Below are positions 38,723 to 51,445 of a stretch of DNA of 64,000 nt, piece after piece; positions within the stretch are counted from its first letter, which is position 1, and the number at the start of each line of letters is the position of its first letter. Both the position numbers and the translations under genes were made by a program. The stretch lies in contig OY829328.1 in NCBI GenBank assembly GCA_963691655.1, positions 32,259,890 to 32,323,889 on the forward strand. Reading direction: 5' to 3'. The DNA comes from Toxonevra muliebris. Lineage: Eukaryota > Arthropoda > Insecta > Diptera > Pallopteridae. The notes under the pieces were generated by a model. The model saw nothing but the letters and a program-made list of their open reading frames with translations, did not search any database and was not told the DNA's origin.

Positions 38723-41700
38723 AGCCCACGTAAAATCACAAGGCAATGAACTCTCAATGCAAGCGCATTTCAAATTGAGCGAGTAGAGAATAGAATTTTA
38801 GAACTTATACACTTTATTTTTCAGTGTAATTTCTTTTCATACATACACTGGCTTCACTTTAATTTCGTTTTAAATAAATGGTTTGCTACACTTTTTTAAT
38901 CCTACACAGCTTTAATTTTTTTTATTTTATTACTACGCTGACTGCGTTTATGCAAATTTCACTCAATATGTTAAATATAATAATTTGGCAACAAATAAAA
39001 AGCGGAAAAAAATCTAACACAACAACAAAAATCAGATGAAGAATAAAACGAAAAGAAAAAAAACATCCAAGACTTGCTACACTTTTAATACGCCCTCTGC
39101 TGCACAAACAACATATACACACACACACATACATATATATGTATATATATTTAAATATATATATATATATACCTTCTGCATATCTTACGCGAAATAAACA
39201 TCACGATAAATGTAAGCTCGAGCAGGCATGAAGGACTAGGACGACGACGATCAATCGCTTAAATGCTAAATAATGTGAGTTTTTTGTCGTCGTGCACTGT
39301 GCGCTGCATAATAGTAGCGTAAAAATTTACAAACACAAAAAAAGGAGTCAAGTTCAGTGAGCGTGCACACACACACACCGGCATTCAAAACAGGAGGCGC
39401 ATGCCTAGCGGCACTTTATTGGTAAAAAAAAAAACAGTGAGGCCTAGGCCATCATTAAAATAAAACAAAGCAAGAGATCTAGTGCGGTCTGTCCGTTGAT
39501 CGGTTTCTTGGTTACAGTAATTTGCCCATAATGCAACAATATGCAGCAACAAGAACAGCAACAAAAAAATTGCAGTCAAAGAAACAGCGTAAGAAAGTGA
39601 AATACAAATTAAAGGAATTTTTATTTCATACATGAATGGGATTCAGTTGTACTCGTAAGCAGAAAACAAAAAAAAATGTTTAGTAGCAGTTTATGAAAAA
39701 TATTTTATTCTGTTGCTTTCTTTCTCTTGAGAAAAAAATGTGTAAATGCTAAACTATTTTCCTTACTACATGCAAGTAAAAAAAAATTTTAACCTTGACT
39801 TGCAACTTAAGTTTAAAAAAAACTTTAACTTTTCATTCTTAGCGTGAAAATTTATTTTATTTTATGTATTAAAACTTTGGCAAAGTGTCGTAGCAGCAGG
39901 CCGTGTCAAAAATTAGCAATTATGCTTGTATTTAAATACGCAAATGTATGTGCAGTGGGGCATGAAAGAGGGGGAAATCCTAGAAGGCGTCAGCCCCCTA
40001 TACGTTTTATTTAAGTAGTTATTATGAAACAAATATATATGCGCATTTGTTTTTCAGCTTCCTCTCCCCGTGAAAGATTTCTAGGTACGTCCTTGTAAGC
40101 ATACATGCGCATATACATATATGTTTGTGTATTTGTGCTTTTGAAACAGGTTTTTCTTTAGTGTTTTGCTTTTTTATTTTAAATGAACTAAATCCACATT
40201 AACACTTTGACTAAATGCAGCGTGCAAAAATCGAAAGAGTTAAGCGACAAACTTGTTGAAAATATTAGTTTACTTTGGTTAAACATAAATATACATACAT
40301 ACATATATATACCTACATATACTAAAATACATACATATATACATAAAAACCTTTAGTAAATATTTTCTATTTAACCATGGTTTTTTGTTGTTGCTGTTAT
40401 TGTTGGTTTAGCTTTTTTGTTTTACATGCAGTTTCCTTTCATGTTGCTGTTGTTTTTATTGTATTTGGCACCACTGTGTTGTTGCTGTTGCTATTGCTCT
40501 TTTGTGCTGTTATGCTTTTTACCGCCAATATATTTTCTTCTCATTTTTTTCTTACATTTTTTTTAAGCCGTTTGCTTTTTGTTTTTTCTTTTTTTTTCCT
40601 GTTTCTTTTTTCCATGATAGCTTCAAAGCCTTTCGACGTTTTGTTGCGGGTTTTTTTTTTTTTGCATGTGTTAAGTTGTTGGCCTTAACAAATTAACATG
40701 CAAACATTAAATTGGCGTCTAGTGCAAAAATTTTCATAGTTTTTTTCTTTTTCGTTCATGGTACATATTACTTATTTTTTGTTAGTCTACACAAATAACA
40801 TAAACATCTACATAGATGTATGGTATGTATGTATGTGTGTGTGTTTTGTCATTATTCTTGGTTAACATTTTGCATATGTCAAGTGTAAATGTTATTGAGG
40901 ATATTTTAATCATAAAACTTGCATTGTAATTGTTTTATTTTTTTTCGCAAGGAACTTATTTTTTTAATAGTTTTAAAAGTCATTAGGAAAAAGTTCTTAG
41001 CATCACAGTTCAACTACATTTTAAAGCTAGTTTTTTAAAGAATCTTGAACTGAGGAGAAAAGTTAGATGAGTTAACTTGTGAGTGCTCAGGATTTATCGA
41101 GAAATAAATAGATTAGTATTGAGTAGATCTGAATAAAGTTCTAGAAAGTTGGCCCAGGCAGTGTAAGTATGATATGTATGCTTTGAGAAAATTTCATTCT
41201 TCTAAAGGAAGAATCACATACAGGCATGCATTAAAAAATTAAGAAAACGTGTAGCAGCTTAATTGATTCAAAAATCATGATTCGGTAGAAAAAACATCGT
41301 TTCAAACGAGATCGTCTTAATCTCTTGGAATAATAAATCTTTCAATTTGAATGCTCATATTCATACACCTTCTCAAAAAAACTAAATTAAGGTAAGTCAC
41401 TCTGTTATGAATGCGTACACTACTGAAATCATTGAACCAAATTAATTCTCAACTGATAAATACCAGCAAACAAAAGATGAAATGAGTAAAAACAGTAAAT
41501 CCTACAAAGCAGCAGCAACATCACTGGTGGGAGTAACCGCAACATTTGGTTACTAATGTCAATATATGACAGACAATGAGTCGATTGAAATCTTCAGTGA
41601 AAAAAGAAGAAATATAATAAGAGATTTCTATATCACATACTTTATTCTTCGAATATCATATAAAGGTATTTAAAAATACGCATTGATGATGATGATCAGC

Positions 41701-42534
41701 GAATGACATATGACAAAGGTGTGACAATGCGACATGTAGCATATGCAGCATATGTTTCAGTGCTTGGGCTTGGCGTTGCTGCAGTTCAATATAAACACAG
41801 AAAATACATATATTTTTTTTTTTTTTTATTTTAAGTTGCTGCAGTAAGAGCTTTAAAGAAAGCATTGCACTTTAGTATTCGAAACGGAAACTGCGTGGAT
41901 ACACTTTTATTTTTTTTTTTTTTTTTGAGAGTGTTTATGAATTCCAGTAGCGAACAGTAGTCATTTTTAATCGTATTTCGTTATTCGATACATACAAATA
42001 TTACAAATTAATTTTTCATGCTCATAAATTCAATTTTCAAATTACATCGTCCAACAAAAAACAAAACTTTTTTTTTTTTTTTTTTGCAACAAACTACCTT
42101 TAGTTGTAGATATCCGAGGAAAAGAAGTCGCCTTAATGATGAATATTAATTTTTAATATCACAGCTTTGGTGCATGAAACAATGAAACTTTCCTAGTCCA
42201 AAAGTCAAAATTTTCTCTTATATTACATTCTAGTCTAAAAAATTTCCACTCAATATTCGATTCAGCATGGTGAACGATTTCTCCAGATCGCTGTACCATT
42301 ACCAAATTGGTTTACTGGAAAAAAATTATATTTTCTTCTTACAGATATGTGTTGAAATTTACTTAAAGAACAAAGTAGCGATGAATAAATTTTAGAAGAT
42401 TTTTTTTTTTATATTAATTTCTTGTTTTATTCAGCATTATCGCAATCATTTTTGTTGACCTTTACATACATATGTTTGTATATATGAACATCTAATTTGC
42501 GAAATTTTCAAACGAGAAAGAAATTTAACCTTCA
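38723..42534. other. non-coding, simple-sequence-rich stretch
   Basis: AC/AT dinucleotide repeats at 39110-39172, CATACATA repeats at 40285-40345, TTG/TGC triplets at 40383-40500, poly-T at 41813-41828, 41911-41927 and 42069-42085. Long frames here (for example 40377-40688) translate to Phe/Leu/Val runs and are not genes. Confidence 0.5.
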
Positions 42535-42538
42535 TCAG

Positions 42539-43795
42539 TTCTTCGTGTCAATTTGATACGAATCGCAACTTTCGAATTAAGTACATTACGCGAAGAAAGT
42601 ACATTTTAGTCAATAATAAAAGTTTTTTTGTTCGAGTTGAATTCCGGTGTTGAAAATGATGCAGAAAGTGATTTCGATTCGTTTGTAAATTGTAGTTATG
42701 AAGATGATTATATAGCTTCATCAAGTGGTAGTGAAATTGAAAATGAATACGATGCAGACGATTATAATGGCTTTGAAGAAGACGAAGAAATGCAACAAAA
42801 ACGAGAAGCAACATGTATTGGACCAACTGACCCAACTGATTTTGTTTTATCAAAAGATAAAACCTCCAAATATTATTTCGAACCTCCAGCAACAATGTAC
42901 AATAGAACAAGCTCTTCATTTGAATTACGAGAAACACCAAGTAAAACATTTTTTTAATTTTTTTTTTTCAAAAAGAAATCAAGTTGTACTGCATTGCTTA
43001 TGTTCGTATATATGTACATAGGTCCAACTATCTTCAGCTCAGTTCGATGTACCGCTGTATTATCGTCTTTTTGGCTGTTTTGCCTCTAACAAAATTTAAG
43101 AGAATAAACGAATGTGTTCGTTTCGAAAAGAAATTCGTTCAAGGAACAAAATGGCATCAACTCATCATGTATTCGACAAATGGCTAAATCGCGTAAAAAT
43201 GTGTTACGTAGATGAAAGAGATGTTACAGTTGATAAATAGCTAATTCCATTTAGAAGTCGATGCCCATTTACTCAGTACATACCGAAAAATATATCGTCG
43301 TCGTTTTGGTTGAACTAAGAAAACATTTGGTTTCTCCATACATTGCCAATAGAACTACTCGAGCGCGTACACCAGGAGCAAATGCTGTTAGGGGCCGTTC
43401 ATATATTACGTAACGCAATTTTTGATCGCTACACGCCAAATACCATCATCATCAAATACACCAAATTCACAAGAATTGACACTTTGCATAGGCAGTAAAA
43501 AAACGCGCTCGTTGTGCAAGGTGCAAATACAAACAATGCAAAAATCTGTACAGTAGTCGTTTCGATAAATGCATAAATTTTGTTTTTAATGGGCATTATT
43601 TCAAGTTATGCACTGCATGAGCTGATAAACTTGGATTTACTTTCTTTTTCCATCAATTACTTTATTTTTGAAAATGGTTTTTTTTTCAATAAATAGAAAA
43701 AAGGTTGAAAAATTTCTTGTTAAATTTTGTTTTACACGTTTCAACTTGATACGCGAGGAGCCCTTTAGGCTGGCGAATTGAAGAACGGATGAAGG
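42539..43795 (+). mobile_element. piggyBac-type transposon, internally deleted
   Basis: 1257 bp flanked by TTAA (42535-42538 and 43796-43799). The ends share CCTTCATC(A/C)GTTCTTC as a 16-bp inverted repeat, and a second inverted pair lies inside (TTTGATACG and CGTATCAAG). The plus strand carries the two ends of a transposase gene; the centre is lost. Confidence 0.85.
42628..43620 (+). pseudogene. piggyBac-family transposase, second family, broken
   Basis: The first part is an acidic N-terminal domain (SGSEIENEYDADDYNGFEED) followed by TSKYYFEPP. After frame breaks come KMASTHHVFDKWLNRVKMCY and LIPFRSRCPFTQYIP, the block carrying the first catalytic Asp; an in-frame TAG follows VDK there. Most of the catalytic core is missing. 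The far end is a Cys-rich finger (RARCARCKYKQCKNLY, then CINFVF and LCTA) ending at TGA 43618-43620, the piggyBac C-terminal DNA-binding fold. It differs from the remnant at 36939-37918. Confidence 0.8.
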
Positions 43796-43799
43796 TTAA

Positions 43800-44569
43800 A
43801 TGAAAATTTTGATTTTTAAAGTCATTAACCTCCAAATGGCTGGACTGTGGATGTTTTGTTGCTTGAGCTCCTAATTTTGTATAAAGAAGAATTTTCTCGA
43901 AAAACGTATATAACTTTTGCTAACTATTTATTGAACAGAGACGTGCTATTAATATTCCATTTTCAAAAACCCACTAATAAGGGGGTAAGGGGTCTAGTGG
44001 TGTTAATCGCGTTAAGCCAACAAATTTTCAGAATTTTATAGCAAACAAGTTTTTTACAGACATTAAAGATGTAGTATCGAAGCTTAATATTATTTTGAGA
44101 TGATTTTTGTACCAAAGATAAACATTTACAACTACAAATAATGGTATTTCGAAAATCTGACATGTTCTAAAAAATTTACCGCAGATTCGTAGTCAACGAA
44201 CCAAAATTAATCCAATACACTTCATGGATCCTTATTTGCGTTTTTACTGTTGCACAGTGTTATTTATCCAAACATTTCTTGTCACATTTAATTTATATTT
44301 ATGTATATTTATGCAATATCTGCCAATGGTTGAAAAAATATTTGTTGAAAATTGGCAATCAGCGTTGGTTGATGTTTTTGCTGTTTAGCTGTTAAATTGT
44401 AAAACATTGCAATCGTAGACAAGCATATAAAAGCTGTTATTCATTTTTGGAATAGTTTGATTTCGTCAACCAAACAAATATTTCAATAAAAACTAAGTAG
44501 TAAAATGAATTTTTCGCTTAAAATCTCTAAACCTTGATTTTAGTGATTGAATGTGGTTTAAGGTTTTGC
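43800..44569. other. non-coding stretch
   Basis: No gene found. TTAAAGATGTAGTATCG at 44063 resembles the end of the 51387-53373 element, but the following sequence does not clearly match. Confidence 0.35.
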
Positions 44570-44587
44570 TAAGTTATGCTAGGTTAA

Positions 44588-45861
44588 GTTAGGTTAGGTT
44601 GGAGTGGCAGCCTTCTGCTTGAAAGCACACTTAAGCACATTTAGGCTCATTGTGATACCACAGTACGGCGCGACTCCCCCATTTACGGATTGGAGAACCA
44701 TGAGGATTCCATAATGAATCTGGCTATGTCCTTAATATTTACGGATGATAGCTCTGACAGACTAGTGAAGAAAGGTGAGCCCAGGAGTTTTAGTCTCCTC
44801 CTGGCCAGGGATGGGCATTCGCACATGAAATGGAGGACTGTTTCTTCCTTCTCCTCAGAGCAGCAGCCCCGATAGAAGTCATTGAATGGCAGTTCTAGTC
44901 TTGCTGCATGTTTCCCCATTATACAGGGTCCCGTGAGCACAGAAGTCGTAATGGTGATGGAGTTTTTGCTAAGGTTGAGTAGCTGTCTAGTCCGTCTATT
45001 GTCCATAGTGGTCCATGTTAGCCTGGTAATACCACAGGTATGCTCCGCTACCCAGGATCTTTTTGCTTCCTTAAGGTAATTTAGCTTAATGGCTAATTTA
45101 ATAGACGTTAGAGGGGCACCAATGGTGTAGGAAGGTGATATATCTGTAAGCTGCTAGCCCTGTTTTGCTAACTCGTCGACATTGCAGTCACCTGAAAAAT
45201 CCATATGTCCAGGTACCTAATATAGGTGGACCTGCGAGTGACTCGACAAAAAGTTGAGTGAAGATTGGCAGTCAAAAACAAGCTTTGATGTAGTGAAAAC
45301 ACCGGCAAGGGACTTAATTGCTGCTTGGCTGTCCGTGTAGATGCAGGTATTCGTTTCGAATGAATCGTTGCGAATAAGCCACTTGGACGCTTGATAGATA
45401 GCCATTACTTCCGCCTGAAAGACGCTGCTATGGTCAGGAAGTCGGAAAGAGAGTCTGAGATCTAACTTACTAAAGTAGACGCCACAGCCGACTCTTTCCT
45501 CCAATTTGGATCCATCTGTATAGATGTCAATTGAATTGTCAGTGAACACCTCGTCATTAACCCATTCCTCTCTACTGGGGATATGGGTGAAGAACGTCTG
45601 GTTTAAATTGGGGGGTAGAGCAAATGTAGACTACCTTAGTTGGTACGGACATATCGTAGATTAGAATCTTGGCATGAGCAAGGTTCGACCGGGTCCAGCG
45701 AGTTAGGGCACTGAGTGTGGCAGCAGAGCGCTTAGCTTATTGCTTAGCCAGAAGTGAAGTTGGCAACCAGTGGAGAATTGCGAAGAGAGCTTTCGTGGAT
45801 GTAGTACGGAGAGTCCCAGTAATCAATATGTCTGCCGTTCTTCTAACCTTACCCACTAGTT
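44588..45861 (-). mobile_element. LOA-type non-LTR retrotransposon, 5'-truncated
   Basis: Flanked by an exact 18-bp direct repeat (TAAGTTATGCTAGGTTAA at 44570-44587 and 45862-45879), the target duplication of a retrotransposition. On the minus strand it holds the end of ORF2 with RNase H and a cysteine motif, then a short 3' UTR ending CTCCAACCTAACCTAAC. The 5' truncation is typical of target-primed reverse transcription. Confidence 0.85.
44683..45840 (-). pseudogene. non-LTR ORF2 C-terminus with RNase H, broken
   Basis: The piece first in order (near 45780) reads ALFAILHWLPTSLLAKQ, the stretch after reverse transcriptase in LOA/R1-type elements. After a frame change comes RNase H: DIYTDGSKLEERVGCGVYF with the first Asp, FQAEVMAIYQA with the Glu, and CIYTDSQAAIKSL with the next Asp. 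A TAG replaces the Trp of the following WVPGH block. The end carries CCSEEKEETVLHFMCECPSL, a Cys/His motif, and stops at 44683. Confidence 0.8.
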
Positions 45862-46046
45862 TAAGTTATGCTAGGTTAATATAATTTTATCGATTGTATG
45901 CAACTTTTTCTAAGTAGGGCGGTAAGTAGTTTGAAATATACTACAGAAAAATACAACTGAGACTAAATAGTCTTTACGTGATACATCTTCATTATATTTT
46001 GGATTGATTGATAAACATTTGTTTATAATAATCTTTTGAGGTTTAT

Positions 46047-46524
46047 CCCTTCGGAGGGCGCGCCGCGGCAAATTAGCCGCAAATTATTTAATTTGTGTTT
46101 TTAAAATACAAATTATAGTAGCCGACCGCTGCCACTCAAGTGACTGTGTAAGTTTTGAGATGTAGCGTGGTATACCGTTAGCCGTTGGTTTCTGCGTTAC
46201 ATCGTTTAGCTGCTATTTGTGTTTGAAAATTGGTATCTCGCTTTTGCGGCTAATTTGCCGCGGCGCGCCCTCTGGTGTAACAAAAAAATTCACGGGTGGC
46301 TTGATGAAAATTTTTCAAAGTCAAAGTGATGACAAATAAACATTTCAAAATAAATGCTTAAAATATAGTTCAATATCACTAGAAATTAATCAATTGTTTT
46401 ATTTTAATGATTTTTCTTGCTATAAATAAGAAAAAATTCAGTCGATACTATGAAATTTACCTTGCGGCGAAATTGCCGCAGCGCGCCCTCTCGTGTAACT
46501 TTTCAGAGCGCGCCTTCCGAAGGG
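46047..46524. mobile_element. TTAA-type MITE with GGCGCGCC palindromes
   Basis: 478 bp with ends CCCTTCGGAGGGCGCGC and, reversed, CCCTTCGGAAGGCGCGC. The right flank is TTAA (46525-46528); the left is TTAT (46043-46046), perhaps mutated. Inside, GCGCGCCGCGGCAAATTAGC is mirrored at 46247-46272 and again, in altered form, near 46460-46492. The high GC at these points contrasts with the surroundings. Confidence 0.65.
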
Positions 46525-46528
46525 TTAA

Positions 46529-47438
46529 GAATGTATATAGTTATTTTAGGATATTAGAGAAAAGAAGGTTGAAGAGCGGTGCTTCATTTCTGACCGTATT
46601 ATAGAGGGTATAAAGAGGATAAAGATAACGAGGTCTTGAAAGATGTGAACTGAAATTACAGAATGTTATAAAAATCAAAATCCTATTATATTTTAGCGTA
46701 CACTAAAACTAAATTATAAACTAAAATCTTTATTTAGGAAAAACATGAAAACTGATATAGGTATTATGAGTTACAATTACAATTAATTGAATACATATTT
46801 CTTATTAAATTATGTTTTATAAATAACTCGATTTAATGATTTTTCATAATCTTTAGGCGGCTGTAGATGGCTAAAAATAAATTCCAATATTTTTTTATTA
46901 TTTTTTTATGTAATTGATGCAATGTTCTAGTACTAGAATGCAAAGTTCTAGTACTATCCAATATTGCTAAAAAAAATAGTTGACCCTCCACCCTAATGTA
47001 CGCCACCATGTGGAGGAGTCCATTTCTAGTTTGTGAAAGAAAAAAGTGATGCCACCTGACTATACGATAAAAATCCGTTGTATGCACCGAGATTAAAAAA
47101 GGTTAAAAAATCACATTCATAAATACCATATAAAATTCCCGTAGAAAAACTAACTCAGAGCCCAGAGAAAATGTGGAATTCCCGAAGATTTCAGTGGGAA
47201 ACCCCAGTTGGTAACCCAGGATTTTACCATCTTCTATTTGCAGATTCCAAGTAGTGAGGTAATGTATTGGACCTGGCTAAGGACCAATGTTGGTCTATCT
47301 GAGGCAATTCGCTGCCACTATAACCTAATCTTGCCCAAGGGAAATGAAAATGCTTGAACCTAGCGAATGTCTAGGGTAGCTCTAATTCTAATCTAATCTA
47401 ATTCACCTTTTTAAGTCATAATGATTGTTTTTGTAATT
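46529..47438. other. non-coding stretch
   Basis: No gene found. TTCTAGTACTA is present twice near 46924-46955. Around 47200-47400 a less AT-rich piece ends in TCTAATCTAATC repeats, possibly a retrotransposon 3' end that I cannot confirm. Confidence 0.35.
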
Positions 47439-47760
47439 GGGTCAGAATTCGTGAAATCAATCACTGAAAATTATTTTTTCTCAGATTTTAATGTAAATAT
47501 GGAAATTAGTAAGTTTCTATAAGAAAACACGATTCCGAAATTTTTAGCTCATACAAAATTTTTTTTTTACAACTTATTGACACTTATGAATATTACTAAT
47601 TTTAGGAAGTTTTTTTTCAATTTGATGTATTTCGGGATTTGCTCAACCAAATTTATCGAAATTTTCAGGACTTTTCTTATAGAAACTTACTAATTTCCAT
47701 ATTTACATTAAAATCTGAGAAAAAATAATTTTCAGTGATTGATTTCACGAATTCTGACCC
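47439..47760. repeat. 322-bp foldback MITE with near-perfect 89-bp arms
   Basis: Arms 47439-47528 and 47672-47760 are inverted copies, nearly perfect by eye, starting GGGTCAGAATTCGTGAAATC. The centre of about 140 bp is AT-rich. No clear target duplication (AATT against TATT). Non-coding. Confidence 0.85.
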
Positions 47761-50700
47761 TATTGGGAATCCATATAGGAGTAATACCTAGCCTAAGATG
47801 TAGAGAAACTTGTTCTTACTTAGACTGATTCTTCAACTTAGAAGATATTAGATAAGTAAGTGATGCCCACATGCATAATGATCAATTGAACTCTTTTTCT
47901 ATGGGAAAGAGCCTGGTGAGAAATTTTTTATGTTCTTGTGGACACGTGCTAGTTTTGCCCCACAATTAGTTTAGAGGGTTGATAGCAACTTGACTATTAA
48001 GATAGCTATCTTTGTCCTCCTTTTCTTTGTCTAGAGTTATGACTAGAGCACTTTAGCACGTTTTGTCTCCCGCAAGAATTCGTGTCTCATCACCGCGTCT
48101 CTGGACACTAGTTCAGTACTGCGCAGTTGATGCATTTTCTAAGGGTCCCAAAATAGGTTTTAATGATTCTTGTTTCCTATTACAAAACCTATAAATTGAG
48201 CTTGCATCAAAACCGATTTACCAATGTATTTTTTGAGACCGAAAATTAAAAAAAAAATTTCTTGTTTATTTATTTTTGCCTGAATACTTCCCAATTTCCC
48301 CTAATCCACAGTTCCAGCACTATGAATAAAGCTCCATCTTTTTATAAAGTCCATCAAACTTGTTCATTAACCACTATTCAAACCTTCCTAAAGAAAAGTG
48401 GAATTATATTTTTTGTATAGTTTGTTAAGAATACTCAGCCTAACTCACTCTAATTTAGAAGAGATTTTAAACGAGCATGGTGCTGAAATAACAGCTTGAC
48501 CGTGCGACAAAATCTCGATTTGGTTTTTTTTTTTTGCTCTTCCACATTCCAACATATTTCGATCGTAACAATCACTACTTGAAAAATGCTGGAACATTTT
48601 GCAAAGGGCTCGAAGTATTCGACTCCTCTTCAGTACCATATTTTATTCGTGACTCATATGTATACCCAGGTTATGTTAGCTACCTTTATTGGGAGAAAAT
48701 ACACCAACAAAGTTTATAAACTGGATTCAATATAAAAATTTTGATATTCCTGAAAAAAAATGCGATGAATGTAAATGTAATAAATTAGAGTTTAGTAAGA
48801 AGTGGAGCAAGGAAAGGTGGAAACACTAGCTTCAATTTATTCAGTGCTCGATTTATTGAATTTTTTTTCTTATTTACTATTTGATTATTGTATCTATATC
48901 AATCATTTATACTATTTGCTGAGACCACAAAATTTAATTTAAAAATAATGACATGAAACTGTGAAATAATCATATTTATGCCGACAAAATTAACCTTTTC
49001 ATAGGAAACTGTCAAGTGAACTGTCAAATCAATAGTAGCAAACAAAAAAACAGACACTCAGACCGAGACATACATACATACACAGAAATGCAATACAAAA
49101 AACAGTCAGACGCCAGATTTATGCAGATTCTCTCAAAGTGTTGCGAATTTCCTGTGATTAAAAAAGATAAAAGACAAAAAAAAACGAATATACATAGACC
49201 GAATTAAAAAAAAAAAACAAACAAAAAAAACGAAAAATGGAAGGGAAGCAAAAAGTATTGACAAAAAAGATTATATTCTTATATGCGAAACAAAAACATG
49301 ACTCAAATATGAATGGAAAAAAAATATGTTGTACTAATAACAATCTGTAATTTTGCATATATGTGTATACCCAGTGGGAAAAAGAAACGCTACGCCTTCC
49401 AAAGCGTTTAGATTTCTTATTAGCCTATGACTTACTCTTAAGAATAACTTAATGGTTTTATGAGGATCAATTGCACGCTCTTTTAAGTTAATACCTAAAC
49501 TCTTAAAGAAACTTTTTCAGAGTAGCACAATATTAACAATACTTGCTCATAGTTTTTTTCTTTGGGCTCGGGTTTCAAATTTTTCCCCTTGGGTATTACA
49601 GTTTATAAAAAGGAGCGTCAATTTTTGTTTTTGGTTTATTGAAATTTTAAATGAATATCATTGAAGCTTGTTCATGTGGAACCAACGAGTATTTGTTGTC
49701 TTAAAAATAGATGCTTGGCATAGATGCCAGCCATAGACATGAATTTTTCTGAAGATGCGAAGGTGTGCCTTAGTTACTTTATCTGCCAGCCGAGATCTAC
49801 GTGAGGTTACCCATCTAAAATTTGCAGTTATCGGAAGCAGTAAAATCATTAAATGTGACAAGATACCGTTTATTATGAGCGCAAATGAAGTTATTTTAAA
49901 CTTAATTTCTGTTTGTGTTTTTTTTTTTTTTCTTTCATTTACATTTATTTAAAATGCTCCGCACTATTTCTATGACAAAGTTGTACATAAATTCCTTCAA
50001 AAAATAATATTAAATTATATTAAGTAAATATAATTAGATACTTACCTTTACCTATTGCTTTTGTCCTCAAGCTAATATTTTTGGCTTGTCATTGCAATTG
50101 CGCATACTGACAAATAAATTATTTAATGCAATTCTGAGATAAAACAAATACCATTAACATAAAAAAAAATCAAAATAATTGCAATTGACATTTATCTTTA
50201 TTTTTTTGTGATTTTGATTTGTGGGCATTTTTGTGCAAGGTGCAGCTATTTTTATTTATTTTCATTAAAATGTTAAATATTTATTGTTTATTGTACCGAT
50301 TGTGAGAAGTTAAAATTTAATATTTATATTTTCTTGGATTTTCCATTTAAGTATTTGGTAATATTATTTAGGAAGGCCAAGAAACTTGACCGTAAAACTT
50401 ATTGATGAGTATCAGAAACTTAATTTTTACTATAATATAAAAATTCAATTAAGTCAGGATCAAAAGATTAGGTCAATACTGGACTCAAAGTTCAGATTTG
50501 GTACATATTATTTCAATTCAGAATACCTGAAAAAGAGAAAACTTTTCACTTTTTTTGGTTTTATCACACGTCTTTGGTTTTATCAAATTTTTTTTTTTTA
50601 TTTTTTTTTTAAGTTTCTCTCTTTGCGTTAGAATAACTGTGATCGCTATCACATGTTCCGGTAACTTTTGTTATCTGCATTCAAATATACTCCTTTGATC

Positions 50701-50872
50701 TGTGTTTACGCATCATTAGGACTTAATGAGTTAAATAATTGAAATTAATAACTAAACGCTAATTTTATGTGAAAAAGTACACAATAAGAGGAGGGAGGAA
50801 ATGTCAGAGCAAATTTTGAAAAAAAAAGACAATTGAACAATTATATCATTTCATTATTGAAATAAATTGACT
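47761..50872. other. non-coding stretch
   Basis: No gene or repeat family recognised. Poly-A near 49208 and poly-T near 49920 and 50588. Confidence 0.4.
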
Positions 50873-50876
50873 TTAA

Positions 50877-51382
50877 CCATTCCCTGCCCAACAACGCAAA
50901 ATTTTGTATAAAAAAATATGTTCATTCTGAACAAATTTTGTTCTATGACTTTTTCAATATTTTAATTACAAGTGTTAAAATCTGAAATTATCTTGTGGGT
51001 CATATACGGTTTGTTGGGCAGCATCAAGTTAAATAGAAATGCACTTTTTTTTAATCACTTTATTGAGAAAAATAACCAAAAATTAAAATTTATGCCAATT
51101 ATTCAGTGTGGAATTTATAGAAACAATATCTTTCGGCTAAATAGAATACCAAAAATTTTATTTTATTTTGTTTTTATATGAAAAACGTATTCTTTTCACA
51201 TAAAAATGGGAATAACTTTTGACAACTGGCGTTTTCTAATACCGTTATATAGATATGCGCATCGATACAGAAAGGTGTAATCTACGTAACCTATATTGTG
51301 ATTTGGATGTTGGACACAAGATGGCGCCACTATTACTGTCCAAAGTGGTGGGACCATACATGGCAGCATGGGCAGGGAAGGG
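50877..51382. mobile_element. TTAA-bounded MITE, 506 bp
   Basis: Flanked by TTAA (50873-50876 and 51383-51386). Ends are CCATTCCCTGCCCAAC and, reversed, CCCTTCCCTGCCCATG. Non-coding. Its right TTAA is also the left boundary of the next element. Confidence 0.75.
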
Positions 51383-51445
51383 TTAAAGATGTAGTCTCGT
51401 GCTCCGGCCTAATTTTCAAGGTTATTTCGGGAATTTTTTATTATA

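Noticed and set aside
40377..40688. 103-codon frame on the plus strand
   Set aside because: Translates to Phe/Leu/Val/Cys runs driven by poly-T and TTG/TGC repeats; no domain, no splice logic.
44063..44160. Third copy of the 51387-53373 TTAA element
   Set aside because: Only the first dozen bases after TTAA match clearly; the rest diverges and no second end was found.
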